Shown in pieces: positions 8,221-18,136 of a stretch of 23,035 nucleotides of DNA. The stretch is from the NCBI GenBank assembly GCA_041908585.1, contig JAYRFB010000150.1, forward strand, positions 1 through 23,035. Direction: 5' to 3'. Made by a program: the position numbers and the translations under genes. Under the pieces are notes generated by a model that was given only the letters and a program-made list of their open reading frames with translations, made no database searches and had not been told where the DNA came from. Source of the DNA: CAINDZ01 sp041908585. Lineage in GTDB: Bacteria > Krumholzibacteriota > Krumholzibacteriia > LZORAL124-64-63. How positions within the stretch are numbered: position 1 is the stretch's first letter; each line of letters opens with the position of its first letter.

Positions 8221-8239
8221 CCGCCGGGTGCCCTGTCAA
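8211..8239 (-). promoter_or_regulatory. Sigma-70-type promoter of the synthetase-like-carAB operon
   Basis: On the minus strand a perfect -35 TTGACA (8239-8234) is separated by 17 nt from the -10 TAACAT (8216-8211). Transcription would start near 8204, giving a leader of about 42 nt before the ATG at 8162. The match to consensus is striking in such GC-rich DNA. The short leader leaves little room for a PyrR-type attenuator, and none was seen. Confidence 0.75.
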
Positions 8240-8355
8240 GCCGGCCCGCGACAAGCACGGATATTGCTTCCTGTCGATCGAATCCCTTGTCAATGCAGGC
8301 GTTGCGCGCCGGTGGGCGCGCCGGCTGCCCGGATTCCGGCCAGGGAGGCCCGCGA

Positions 8356-10383
8356 ATGTCCAGTTGTGTCCCGAGCTCGCGCGCGGCCGGGGATCGGCCC
8401 GACGTGTCGATCATCATGCCGGTCTACAACAAGCTGCAGCTGACCGAGCCCTGCGTGGACTCGATCCACCGGGAGGGTGCCGACTGCACGTTCGAGATCG
8501 TGGTGGTCGACAACGGCTCGACCGACGGCACGCGCGAGTGGCTGGCCGCCCAGGAGCAGGCGGGCCGGCTGCGCTGCGTCATCAACCCGGACAACCTGGG
8601 CTTCGCGCGCGGCTGCAACGTCGGCGCCGCCAACGCCCGCGGGCGCTACCTGCTGTTCCTGAACAACGACATGGAGGTCACGCCCGGCTGGCTCGAGCCC
8701 CTGGTGTCGACGCTGGACCAGGACCCGGCCGTGGGCGTGGTCGGGGCGCGCCTCCTGTTCGCCGACGGTACCATCCAGCACGGTGGCGTGGCGCTGGTGC
8801 AGGTGACCAAGGAGGGCTGGACCCACATCGGCGGGTTGCACCTGTCCTACCAGATGCCGGCCGACCACCAGGGAGCGCGCAACTCGCAGTACATGCAGGT
8901 GGTCACCGGTGCGTGCCTGCTGATCCGGCCGGAGGTGTTCTCGGCCATCGCGGGCTTCGACGAGCGCTACTGGAACGGCAACGAGGATGTGGACCTCTGC
9001 CTGAAGGCGCGCGAATCGGGTTGGGACGTGGTCTATCGCGGCGAGTCGGTGGTCTACCATTACGAATCGCAGAGCGGACCCGAGCGCTTCAGCCAGGTCG
9101 AGCGGAACGTGAAGCTGTTCAATCGACTCTGGTTCGGCCGCGCGAAGCCCGACTACATGCAGGCGGAGGACGGTCGCTTCGCGCCCACGGCAGACAACCA
9201 GATCCGCACCTACGCCGCGCCCCGACTGCTCTTCCACGACCGCGATCGGGCGAAGGACCCGCGCGTATCGGTCATCGTGCTGACCTGGAACGCGCTGGAG
9301 CACACGCGACGCTGCGTCGCCTCGCTGCTGGAGCACACCGACGCGCGCCATGAGTTGATCTTCGTCGACAACGGGTCCACCGACGGGACGGTCGAGTGGC
9401 TGGGCCAGCTGGCGCGCAGCCAGCCGCGCGTCCAGGTCATCCTGAACGAGGCGAACCTGGGCTTCGCCGCGGGCAACAACCGCGGCCTGGCCGCCGCGCG
9501 CGGCGACTTCATGGTCCTGCTCAACAGCGACACCGTCGTGACCCCGCGCTGGCTGGATCGGCTGCTGAAGCCGGCGCTGGACGACCCGCGCGTGGGCCTG
9601 GTGGGCCCGTTCACCAACAACGTGACCGGCGTGCAGAGGCTGCCCAAGGTCGGCTACGACCAGCGCACGCTGGCGGGCCTGGACCGCTTCGCGACGCGCC
9701 ACGCCGCCGCCCAGGCCGGCCAGGTTGCGCATGCGCTGTGGATCGTCGGCTTCTGCCTCCTGATCCGGCGCGAGGTGCTCGAACGGCTGGGCGGCCTGGA
9801 CGAGATCTTCGGCCAGGGCAACTACGAGGACACCGACTACTGCCTGCGCGCGTTCCTGGCCGGCTACCGCACGGTGCTGGCGAAGGACTGCTTCATCCAC
9901 CACGTGGGCAGCGCCAGCTTCGACGCCGGCGGCGTCGACTACGGGCGGCAGCTGAACGGCAACTTCGAGATCTTCCGCCGCAAGTGGCGCCTGGAGGCCG
10001 ACGCCCGCGCCACCGGCCAGTTCAACCTGGCGGGCATCATCGCCAGCGGGATGGTGGCGCCCCTGCAGTACCGCCCCCTGCCGGCATCGACCAACTACCG
10101 CCTGCTGCCGCTGCCGCGGTGGGAGGCCGCCGCCTGGCTGGATCGCGGCGAGTCCGCGTTCGCGGCCGGCGAACTGGAGGAAGCCGAGCTGTGGTTCCGC
10201 GCCGTGCTGGGCCTGGACCCGGACTCGAAGCGCGCGGCGAACGACCTGGCGGTGACACTCTGGCGTCGCGACCCGCAGGGCTGCGGGCGGCTGGAGGCGG
10301 CCAGGCTGCTCGAGGAAGTGCTTGCGCGCGACCCCGCGGACGAGGACGCGCGCTGGAACCTGGCGGAGATGGCGGCCGTGTAG
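8356..10383 (+). CDS. Tandem GT2 family glycosyltransferase with C-terminal TPR-like tail
   Basis: The 675-residue protein holds two family 2 (GT-A fold) glycosyltransferase domains. The first (about 15-260) has VSIIMPVYNK, VVVDNGSTDGT, the metal-binding-type LFLNNDMEV (about 102-110) and GNEDVDLCLKA. The second (about 300-560) has VSVIVLTWNALEHT, FVDNGSTDGT, LLNSDTVV and NYEDTDYCLRA. Both sets of motifs look intact, so each domain could be active. Residues about 600-675 (WLDRGESAFAAGELEEAELWFRAVL and a following helix pair) look like one or two TPR units. Such proteins usually build surface polysaccharide, O-antigen or glycoprotein glycans from nucleotide sugars; the acceptor is unknown. I chose the ATG at 8356 because AGGGAGG lies 7 nt upstream; in-frame TTG 8287 and ATG 8293 lack such a site. 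No membrane segment was seen, so it is probably cytoplasmic. It is a single gene, divergent from the carAB operon. Confidence 0.9.
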   Translation: MSSCVPSSRAAGDRPDVSIIMPVYNKLQLTEPCVDSIHREGADCTFEIVVVDNGSTDGTREWLAAQEQAGRLRCVINPDNLGFARGCNVGAANARGRYLLFLNNDMEVTPGWLEPLVSTLDQDPAVGVVGARLLFADGTIQHGGVALVQVTKEGWTHIGGLHLSYQMPADHQGARNSQYMQVVTGACLLIRPEVFSAIAGFDERYWNGNEDVDLCLKARESGWDVVYRGESVVYHYESQSGPERFSQVERNVKLFNRLWFGRAKPDYMQAEDGRFAPTADNQIRTYAAPRLLFHDRDRAKDPRVSVIVLTWNALEHTRRCVASLLEHTDARHELIFVDNGSTDGTVEWLGQLARSQPRVQVILNEANLGFAAGNNRGLAAARGDFMVLLNSDTVVTPRWLDRLLKPALDDPRVGLVGPFTNNVTGVQRLPKVGYDQRTLAGLDRFATRHAAAQAGQVAHALWIVGFCLLIRREVLERLGGLDEIFGQGNYEDTDYCLRAFLAGYRTVLAKDCFIHHVGSASFDAGGVDYGRQLNGNFEIFRRKWRLEADARATGQFNLAGIIASGMVAPLQYRPLPASTNYRLLPLPRWEAAAWLDRGESAFAAGELEEAELWFRAVLGLDPDSKRAANDLAVTLWRRDPQGCGRLEAARLLEEVLARDPADEDARWNLAEMAAV

Positions 10384-10389
10384 CCCGGC

Positions 10390-10776
10390 CTAGACCAGCG
10401 CCGCCTCGTAGCCGCGGACGAACTCGCGCCGGCACTTCTGCAGGGCGCCCTTCTTGACCACGCCCATCTCGCCGAGGATCTCGCCCAGGCCGGGGCGCAC
10501 GCGACGCTGTTCCTCCAGCAGGGCCTCCATGTCCGGGCGCTCGAGGTAGCCCATGAAGATGGCCTGCTCGCCGAAGCGCAGGCCCGTCTCCGGCTGCTCG
10601 GCCAGGATCGCGAAGACCTGCTTCATGCTGAGCAGCCCCTTCTTGAGGGCCAGCCGGCCGATGGGCGGCGTGCGCCGGCGCTGCTCGTCCAGGGCCTGGA
10701 GGGCGTCCTCGGCCGCGATGACGTTGTTGTCCACGAGATACTGGGCGAAAGCCTCGCTGAATCGCAGGTCATCCAT
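10390..10776 (-). CDS. Small two-repeat helical protein, MshEN/GspE-N-like
   Basis: The 128-residue product has two similar halves. Each carries a start helix, a segment resembling (I/L)G..L...G, and a following helix: PPIGRLALKKGLLSMKQVF (about 37-55) and PGLGEILGEMGVVKKGALQ (about 95-113). This pattern resembles the N-terminal domain of type II secretion/pilus ATPases (GspE/MshE N-domain), which in some members binds cyclic di-GMP. Free-standing copies occur in bacteria, but I do not recognise a named family and cannot see a convincing ligand motif. There is no signal peptide or membrane segment. The stop is only 6 nt from the convergent glycosyltransferase stop, and the start is 175 nt from the divergent asnS. 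The ATG at 10776 is preceded by a modest GGGAGA. Confidence 0.75.
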   Translation of the reverse strand: MDDLRFSEAFAQYLVDNNVIAAEDALQALDEQRRRTPPIGRLALKKGLLSMKQVFAILAEQPETGLRFGEQAIFMGYLERPDMEALLEEQRRVRPGLGEILGEMGVVKKGALQKCRREFVRGYEAALV

Positions 10777-10825
10777 CTGGACCGTTCTCCCGGGTTGCCG
10801 GCCGCGCGCGGCGGCGGGTGCCGTA

Positions 10826-10841
10826 CTGCCGTTGACGGCAG
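10826..10841. promoter_or_regulatory. Short perfect inverted repeat in the divergent 10777-10951 intergenic region
   Basis: CTGCCGT and ACGGCAG flank a 2-nt centre. It lies between the small two-repeat gene and asnS, about 45 nt upstream of the asnS -35 element. It could be an operator or a hairpin in the leader of the minus-strand gene; neither can be decided from sequence. Confidence 0.35.
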
Positions 10842-10886
10842 GGGTATCGGCAGGCGGGCGGCGGGCTTGACCCCCGGCTGGCCCGC

Positions 10887-10915
10887 TTGTCGGCCCTGCG
10901 GCGTTGCGCTATCTT
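10887..10915 (+). promoter_or_regulatory. Probable sigma-70-type promoter of asnS
   Basis: TTGTCG (10887-10892), a 17-nt spacer and TATCTT (10910-10915) form a good promoter match. Transcription would start near 10922, about 30 nt before the asnS ATG. Confidence 0.5.
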
Positions 10916-10951
10916 CGCCGCTTGCGTCCCCCTTCCGAACCAGGAGCGGCC

Positions 10952-12352
<1,401 letters not shown>

Positions 12353-12364
12353 TCCGGAAGCCGG

Positions 12365-12390
12365 GGGCGGGGCCGCGGGGCCCCGCCCTT
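12365..12390 (+). terminator. Strong GC hairpin after asnS
   Basis: A perfect 10-bp stem (GGGCGGGGCC, 12365-12374; GGCCCCGCCC, 12379-12388) with a 4-nt loop begins 12 nt after the asnS stop. Only TT follows, with a further TTT seven nt on, so it may terminate poorly or act as an mRNA-stabilising end. Confidence 0.55.
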
Positions 12391-12427
12391 CGCATTTGAG
12401 GCACACCAGCAACGACCGGGAGCCGGC

Positions 12428-13801
<1,374 letters not shown>

Positions 13802-13834
13802 CCGTCGCGCTCAACCCGGGCGCCCGCCGGCCGA

Positions 13835-13856
13835 TCCTCCCCTGAAGGGGGGAGGA
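13835..13856 (+). promoter_or_regulatory. Hairpin enclosing the Shine-Dalgarno of the HDOD gene
   Basis: TCCTCCCC (13835-13842) pairs perfectly with GGGGAGGA (13849-13856) across a 6-nt loop. The right arm is the ribosome binding site of the ATG at 13860. Folding would hide the site, so translation could be conditional. It could also be a transcription terminator for the peptide transporter, but there is no U-run. Confidence 0.5.
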
Positions 13857-13859
13857 CCG

Positions 13860-15062
13860 ATGACGCTGGGTGAACGCCGCGCGCAGGTGCTGCGCATGAT
13901 CGACGAGGTGCCGCCGCTGAACCAGGTGGCGCGGCACCTCCTGTCGCTCATCGGCAATGACCGCACCTCGGCCGGCGACCTCGACCGCGCCATCCGCAAC
14001 GACCAGGCCCTCACCGCGCGCGTGCTGAAGGTCGCCAACTCGGCGGTCTACGGGAAGTCGCGCCGCATCTCGTCGCTGACCGAGGCGGTCATGCTGATCG
14101 GCGATGCGCGCCTGTCGGACCTGGTGCTGGGGATCTCGCTGGACGAAGCGTTGGGCGACTGCGGCATCCCCGGCTTCACCGAGATGGCCTGGGACCACTC
14201 CATCGATTGCGCCGCAGCCGCCCGCGCCGTGGCCCGCTTCCAGGGCGTGGTCGACCCCGACGCCGCGTTCGTGGCGGGGCTGATGCACGACATCGGCCTG
14301 CTGGTCGTCGCGCGCGCCGCGCCGGCCGAGACGGCGCGGCTGCTGGCGACCAACCCGCCCGATCCGCTGTCCGCCGAGCGCCAGTTCCTGGGCTTGAACC
14401 ACCCGCAGGTGGGGCAGCGGCTGCTGGAGACGTGGAACCTGCCGGTGCCGCTGTGCGAGGCGGTGAGGCTGCACCACGCGCCGCACCGCAAGTATGCCGC
14501 CACGAACCCCCTGGTGAACGTGGTGGCGCTGGCCGACCTGCTGACGACGATCGACGGCACCGCCCTCTACCCGGCGGGCGCGCGCGCGGACCTCTTCCAG
14601 CTGCTGAAGCTCTGCGCGGTCACCCCCGACCGCCTGGGCGAGCTGTTCGCCGACCTGGCCCGCAGCCGCGAGGAAGCCACGCGCCTGCTGGCAGCAGTTC
14701 GCGGCCGGCCGGTCTGCGCGGAAGCGCCGCGCAGCGGTGCGCCGGCGGCGGTCTTCTCCGTCTACGCCACCGACGAGCTGCGCCGCTCATGGTACGAAGG
14801 CGTCCTGCGCCATCTCGGGCATGCCGTCGTGCCCCTGGGCGAGCTGGTGGCCGGCGTGGGTGCCTGGGTCGTGGCCGACCTGCACGGGGCCGCCCCGGAG
14901 GCCCGTTCCCGCGTGGCGGACCTGGCTGCCGGCGCCGGGGCCCCTGTGGCCCTGGTCGAGACCTCCGTGCCGCCCGGTGAACCGTGGCGGGATGCGCCCC
15001 GCCTGCCGATGGTGTTGAGCAGCCGCTCGCTGGCGGGGCTTCCCAACCTGATCCCGGCCTGA
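13860..15062 (+). CDS. HDOD-domain signalling protein
   Basis: The 400-residue protein carries an HDOD domain (about residues 10-215), a non-phosphodiesterase relative of HD domains found in bacterial signalling and DNA/flagellar control proteins. Typical features are VPPLNQVARHLLSLIGN near the start, VLKVANSAVYGKSRRISSL (about 55-73), EAVMLIG, AFVAGLMHDIGLL (HD at 143-144) and RLHHAPH near 200. Residues about 290-400 form a second, unrecognised module (VFSVYATDELRRSWYEGVL onward) with alternating hydrophobic strands and helices, which may be a divergent receiver-like or alpha/beta fold; no phosphoacceptor Asp is evident to me. There are no membrane segments. The ATG at 13860 has a strong GGGGAGGA 4 nt ahead, inside a hairpin. 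It follows the peptide transporter by 58 nt, probably in one operon, but no functional link is evident. Confidence 0.85.
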   Translation: MTLGERRAQVLRMIDEVPPLNQVARHLLSLIGNDRTSAGDLDRAIRNDQALTARVLKVANSAVYGKSRRISSLTEAVMLIGDARLSDLVLGISLDEALGDCGIPGFTEMAWDHSIDCAAAARAVARFQGVVDPDAAFVAGLMHDIGLLVVARAAPAETARLLATNPPDPLSAERQFLGLNHPQVGQRLLETWNLPVPLCEAVRLHHAPHRKYAATNPLVNVVALADLLTTIDGTALYPAGARADLFQLLKLCAVTPDRLGELFADLARSREEATRLLAAVRGRPVCAEAPRSGAPAAVFSVYATDELRRSWYEGVLRHLGHAVVPLGELVAGVGAWVVADLHGAAPEARSRVADLAAGAGAPVALVETSVPPGEPWRDAPRLPMVLSSRSLAGLPNLIPA

Positions 15063-15094
15063 CCGTCGCCCCCGCCCGCCCTTCCGGACCATGA

Positions 15095-15140
15095 TGTGAA
15101 ATAATTAACTGGATATCTGGATCTAATTATCCGATTATGT
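15095..15140 (+). promoter_or_regulatory. nrfH: AT-rich promoter/operator island upstream of nrfHA
   Basis: A sharply AT-rich stretch in otherwise very GC-rich DNA lies 45-90 nt before nrfH. It contains an inverted repeat ATAATTA (15101-15107) / TAATTAT (15124-15130), tandem CTGGATAT-CTGGATCT (15109-15124), and a GGAT/ATCC dyad (15119-15132). -10-like hexamers TAATTA (15124) and GATTAT (15133) are present without a clear -35, which suggests an activator-dependent promoter. No convincing FNR, NarL or NsrR consensus was seen. Confidence 0.5.
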
Positions 15141-15182
15141 TCCCGACCCACACGCGACGGCACGAGCCGGGAAGGGAGGAAC

Positions 15183-15626
15183 ATGGGACTGCTACTGGCC
15201 ATCCTGTTGGGTGCGGTGGTGGGGTTGGGCGGCTCGACGTTCATCTACGGCAAGGGACTCTCCTACTTCTCGAACGACCCGCAGTCGTGCAAGAACTGCC
15301 ACATCATGAACGACCAGTACGACGGCTGGCTCAAGTCGAGCCACCACGCGGTGGCGACCTGCAACGACTGCCACTCGCCGCACGGCCTGCTGCCCAAGCT
15401 GGTAAGCAAGGCCGACAACGGCTTCTGGCACTCGAAGGGCTTCACGCTGCAGGACTTCCCCGAGCCGATCCGCATCCGTGAGCGCAACCGGGCGGTGCTC
15501 AACCGCAACTGCCTGGAGTGCCACCACGAGCTGGTCGAGGACGTCGTCGCCAGCCACGCCAGCGACGACACCCGCTTCGACTGCATCCGCTGCCACGTCG
15601 CGTCCGGGCACGGCCCCGAGCGCTAG
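15183..15626 (+). CDS. nrfH: NrfH-type tetraheme membrane cytochrome c, quinol dehydrogenase of nitrite reductase
   Basis: The 147-residue protein has an N-terminal membrane anchor (about residues 3-22) and four haem c motifs CXXCH at 36-40, 60-64, 110-114 and 134-138. This matches the NrfH/NapC family, in which the anchored tetraheme cytochrome takes electrons from menaquinol and passes them to NrfA on the periplasmic face. The short length and the gene order directly before nrfA point to NrfH rather than NapC. Conserved features such as GLSYFSNDPQSCKNCHIMN and SSHHAVATCNDCHSPHG are typical. The ATG at 15183 has an AGGGAGGA just upstream. nrfA follows 18 nt after the stop. The island upstream probably drives both. 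Confidence 0.95.
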   Translation: MGLLLAILLGAVVGLGGSTFIYGKGLSYFSNDPQSCKNCHIMNDQYDGWLKSSHHAVATCNDCHSPHGLLPKLVSKADNGFWHSKGFTLQDFPEPIRIRERNRAVLNRNCLECHHELVEDVVASHASDDTRFDCIRCHVASGHGPER

Positions 15627-15644
15627 TCACAAGGAGAGACCCCG

Positions 15645-17150
15645 ATGAAGATGCGTTACGTCCTGGTCGCGATCGTGACGGCGCTGGTGATGTTCGGCCT
15701 GTTCGCGCTGCGCGACAACATGTCCGACCGCAAGGCCGAGGCCCACACCACGGTCTTCAAGCTGGCCAACGTCACCGAGCGCACCACCGACCCGGCCGAG
15801 TGGGGCAAGAACTTCCCCCGCCAGTACGACAGCTACAAGCGCACCGTCGACATGGAGCGCACGCGCTACGGCGGCAGCGAGGCCGACCCCGCCGCCATCG
15901 GCGCCGACGACGTGCACAAGACGTTCAGCAACATCGAGCGCGACCCGCGCCTCAAGACGATGTGGAACGGCTACGCCTTCGCCATCGACTTCCGCGAGGA
16001 CCGCGGCCACGCCTACATGTTGCACGACCAGCGCGAGACCGACCGCGTGCTCAAGAAGCCCCAGGCCGGCTCCTGCCTGCACTGCCACGCCTCGATCACC
16101 GTCGCCTACCGCGAGGCGGGCCTGGCCGCCGGCGCGCCCGGCACGCTGGACGACCCCCTGCTGAGCGAGAACGGCAAGGCCCAGCTGATGGCGGGCTTCC
16201 CGGTCGTCTGCGCGATGCCCTACGAGGAGGCCACGAAGAAGGTCGAGCACCCGGTCACCTGCCTCGACTGCCACGATCCGCAGTCCAACCAGCTGCGCGT
16301 CACGCGCCCGGGCCTGCTGAACGGCCTGGCCGCGCTGGCCGCCAGCAGCGACCCGGTGCCGCACCTGGAGTCGGTCGAGAAGTGGCGCCAGGGCGACCGC
16401 GCGCAGCCCTACGACCCCAACACGCTGGCCAGCCGCCAGGAGCTGCGCTCGCTGGTCTGCGCCCAGTGCCACGTCGAGTACTACTGCGCCTCGAAGGAGA
16501 CGCTGTTCTTCCCCTGGCAGCAGGGCCTGAAGATGGAGCAGATCGAGGCGGTCTACGACAACCACCAGTTCCCCGACGGCTCGAAGTTCCTGGATTTCAA
16601 GCACAAGCAGAGCGGCGCCGCGGTCTACAAGGCCCAGCACCCCGAGTTCGAGATGTGGAGCCAGGGCGTGCACGCGCGCGCCGGCGTGGCCTGCGCCGAC
16701 TGCCACATGCCCTACATCCGCGAGGGCGCCATGAAGGTCAGCGACCACCACGTCCGCAGCCCGCTGCTGAACGAGGCCAAGGCCTGCCAGGTCTGCCACC
16801 GCGACTCGGCCGAGGAGCTCACCCAGCGCGTGCACATCATCCAGGACCGCACCGCGGCCCTGATGGGCCGCGCCCTGGACGCCGTCGTGGGCCTGATCAC
16901 CGACACGGAGGCCGCCATGGCCGCCGGCGCCACCGACGAGCAGCTGGCCGCCGCGCGCGATTTCCAGAAGAAGGCCCAGTGGCGCGTCGACTTCGTCAAC
17001 GCCGAGAACTCGATGGGCTTCCATGCCCCGCAGGAAGCCGCCCGCATCCTGGGCGAGGCCATCGACTACGCCCAGCAGGGCCGCCTCGCGCTGGCGAAGC
17101 TGGGCCTGCCGGCCGCCGGCGCGCCGAAGCAGGTGGCGGCGGCGAAGTAG
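15645..17150 (+). CDS. nrfA: Ammonia-forming cytochrome c nitrite reductase, pentaheme catalytic subunit
   Basis: NrfA reduces nitrite to ammonium with six electrons in the periplasm (dissimilatory nitrate reduction to ammonium). The 501-residue product has an N-terminal hydrophobic segment (about 4-22; signal peptide or anchor) and five haem motifs at 144-148, 206-210, 272-276, 350-354 and 381-385. The first, which binds the active-site haem, is CLHCH rather than the usual CXXCK, a variant known from Campylobacter jejuni. Active-site residues are visible: Arg in DRGHAY (about 120), Tyr in CHVEYY (about 279) and His in SQGVH (343). The calcium-site residues in VEYY and YKAQHPE (Lys329, Gln331) are kept. 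The typical family wording QHPEFEMWSQGVH confirms the assignment over other multihaem proteins. The ATG at 15645 has AAGGAG upstream. A long hairpin follows the stop. Confidence 0.95.
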   Translation: MKMRYVLVAIVTALVMFGLFALRDNMSDRKAEAHTTVFKLANVTERTTDPAEWGKNFPRQYDSYKRTVDMERTRYGGSEADPAAIGADDVHKTFSNIERDPRLKTMWNGYAFAIDFREDRGHAYMLHDQRETDRVLKKPQAGSCLHCHASITVAYREAGLAAGAPGTLDDPLLSENGKAQLMAGFPVVCAMPYEEATKKVEHPVTCLDCHDPQSNQLRVTRPGLLNGLAALAASSDPVPHLESVEKWRQGDRAQPYDPNTLASRQELRSLVCAQCHVEYYCASKETLFFPWQQGLKMEQIEAVYDNHQFPDGSKFLDFKHKQSGAAVYKAQHPEFEMWSQGVHARAGVACADCHMPYIREGAMKVSDHHVRSPLLNEAKACQVCHRDSAEELTQRVHIIQDRTAALMGRALDAVVGLITDTEAAMAAGATDEQLAAARDFQKKAQWRVDFVNAENSMGFHAPQEAARILGEAIDYAQQGRLALAKLGLPAAGAPKQVAAAK

Positions 17151-17192
17151 GTTCCCTCGCGCGGACCGCTTCCACGCGGGCGGTCCTGGTGG

Positions 17193-17224
17193 GCGGCCGC
17201 GCTTCCTGCGGGGGGCGCGGCCGC
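17193..17224. terminator. Long GC hairpin in the convergent nrfA-HNH spacer
   Basis: A perfect 10-bp stem (GCGGCCGCGC, 17193-17202; GCGCGGCCGC, 17215-17224) with a 12-nt loop starts 42 nt after the nrfA stop. A weaker 7-bp stem (GGACCGC/GCGGTCC, 17163-17186) precedes it. Neither has a U-run, so any terminator function is uncertain. Confidence 0.4.
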
Positions 17225-17229
17225 TGCTC

Positions 17230-18136
17230 GTTGCACCGGCGCAAGTCCGGCCGGTCAGCCTTGTCGTCGCGCGCAGGTGCACGTCCGCGCGTCGCCCGAA
17301 ATGTCTTCACCCGCGCCGAACGACGAAACTCCGTTGGCATCGATCAGCCCGCCGACTCATGCGTCGAGTTGTACGTCGACTTGTACGTCGACTTGTACTT
17401 CGCGACTTGTACGTCGACTTGGGCGCCGACCGGCCCGCCGACTTGCGCCGGCGCAAGTCCCGACGATGCAGGTCCCGCTGGCGCAGCCCCCGCCACCACG
17501 CGCCCGGGCGCACCTGCGCCGCGACCCTCCCGCTCGTGCACGAACACGTGGCACCGGCTGCACAGCGTGACCAGGTTGGCCGCGTCGTTCGCGCCGCCGC
17601 GGCTGCGCGGCACCACGTGGTGCACCTCGAGGAATCGCGTTGCACCGCAGCCGGGCGTGGCGCAGCGGTGACGGTCGCGCGCCAGCACGCGGGCGCGCAC
17701 CGAGGGCGGGATGGTGGCGCGGTTCGGCCCATCCGCCGCGCGGACCCTCGCGTCGCAGGCGACCGCCGCAGCTTGCGCCGGCGCAAGTCGCCGCTCGCCG
17801 GCGCCCGTCGCCACGGTGGCGGCGTTGCAGTCGGGGCACTGGTGGACGATCACCTGGTAGCGCGGGCCCACCGCGCGGGAGGACTTGGCGGGCGCCAGGT
17901 CGGCGATGGGCGTGGGGGCATCACCGCGAGCCGCCTTCGCTTCGCTTGCCACCGCCTCCACCAGCGCCTCGAGCCCGGCCAGCACGACCTCGAGTCGATC
18001 CACTCCCGCCGGCACCGCGCGCAGCTTGCGCGCCTTCTCGACCAGCGCCTCGAAGCGGGCCAGTTGCAGGGCATCCCCGCGCAACGTGAGCGAGCCGGGC
18101 TGCGGCGCAACAGCGATCGCTTGCGCCGGCGCAAGC
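17230..18136. repeat. Cluster of a short palindromic repeat, CTTGCGCCGGCGCAAG
   Basis: Perfect copies lie at 17442-17457 (18-bp ACTTGCGCCGGCGCAAGT at 17441-17458), 17772-17787, and 18120-18135 (18-bp GCTTGCGCCGGCGCAAGC at 18119-18136). A copy with two differences lies at 17230-17245, outside the coding region, and a decayed one is near 17883-17900. Those in the HNH gene are all read in the LAPAQ/K frame. Confidence 0.7.

Noticed and set aside
8287..8355. Upstream TTG/ATG starts for the glycosyltransferase
   Set aside because: They lack a ribosome binding site, whereas ATG 8356 has AGGGAGG at ideal distance.
8290..9903. Long minus-strand frame opposite the glycosyltransferase
   Set aside because: Shadow composition; it lies opposite intact GT2 motifs.
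15183..15626. Assignment as NapC instead of NrfH
   Set aside because: Length, gene order before nrfA and motif spacing favour NrfH.
17357..17839. Alternative minus-strand frame over the 3' end of the HNH gene, ending in VQVDVQVDVQLDA
   Set aside because: It lacks the HNH motifs and is only the other phase of the 12-bp array; the annotated frame holds the conserved domain.
17363..18136. Insertion sequence or transposon remnant
   Set aside because: There is no transposase, terminal inverted repeat pair or target duplication; the repeats are short palindromes and minisatellites.
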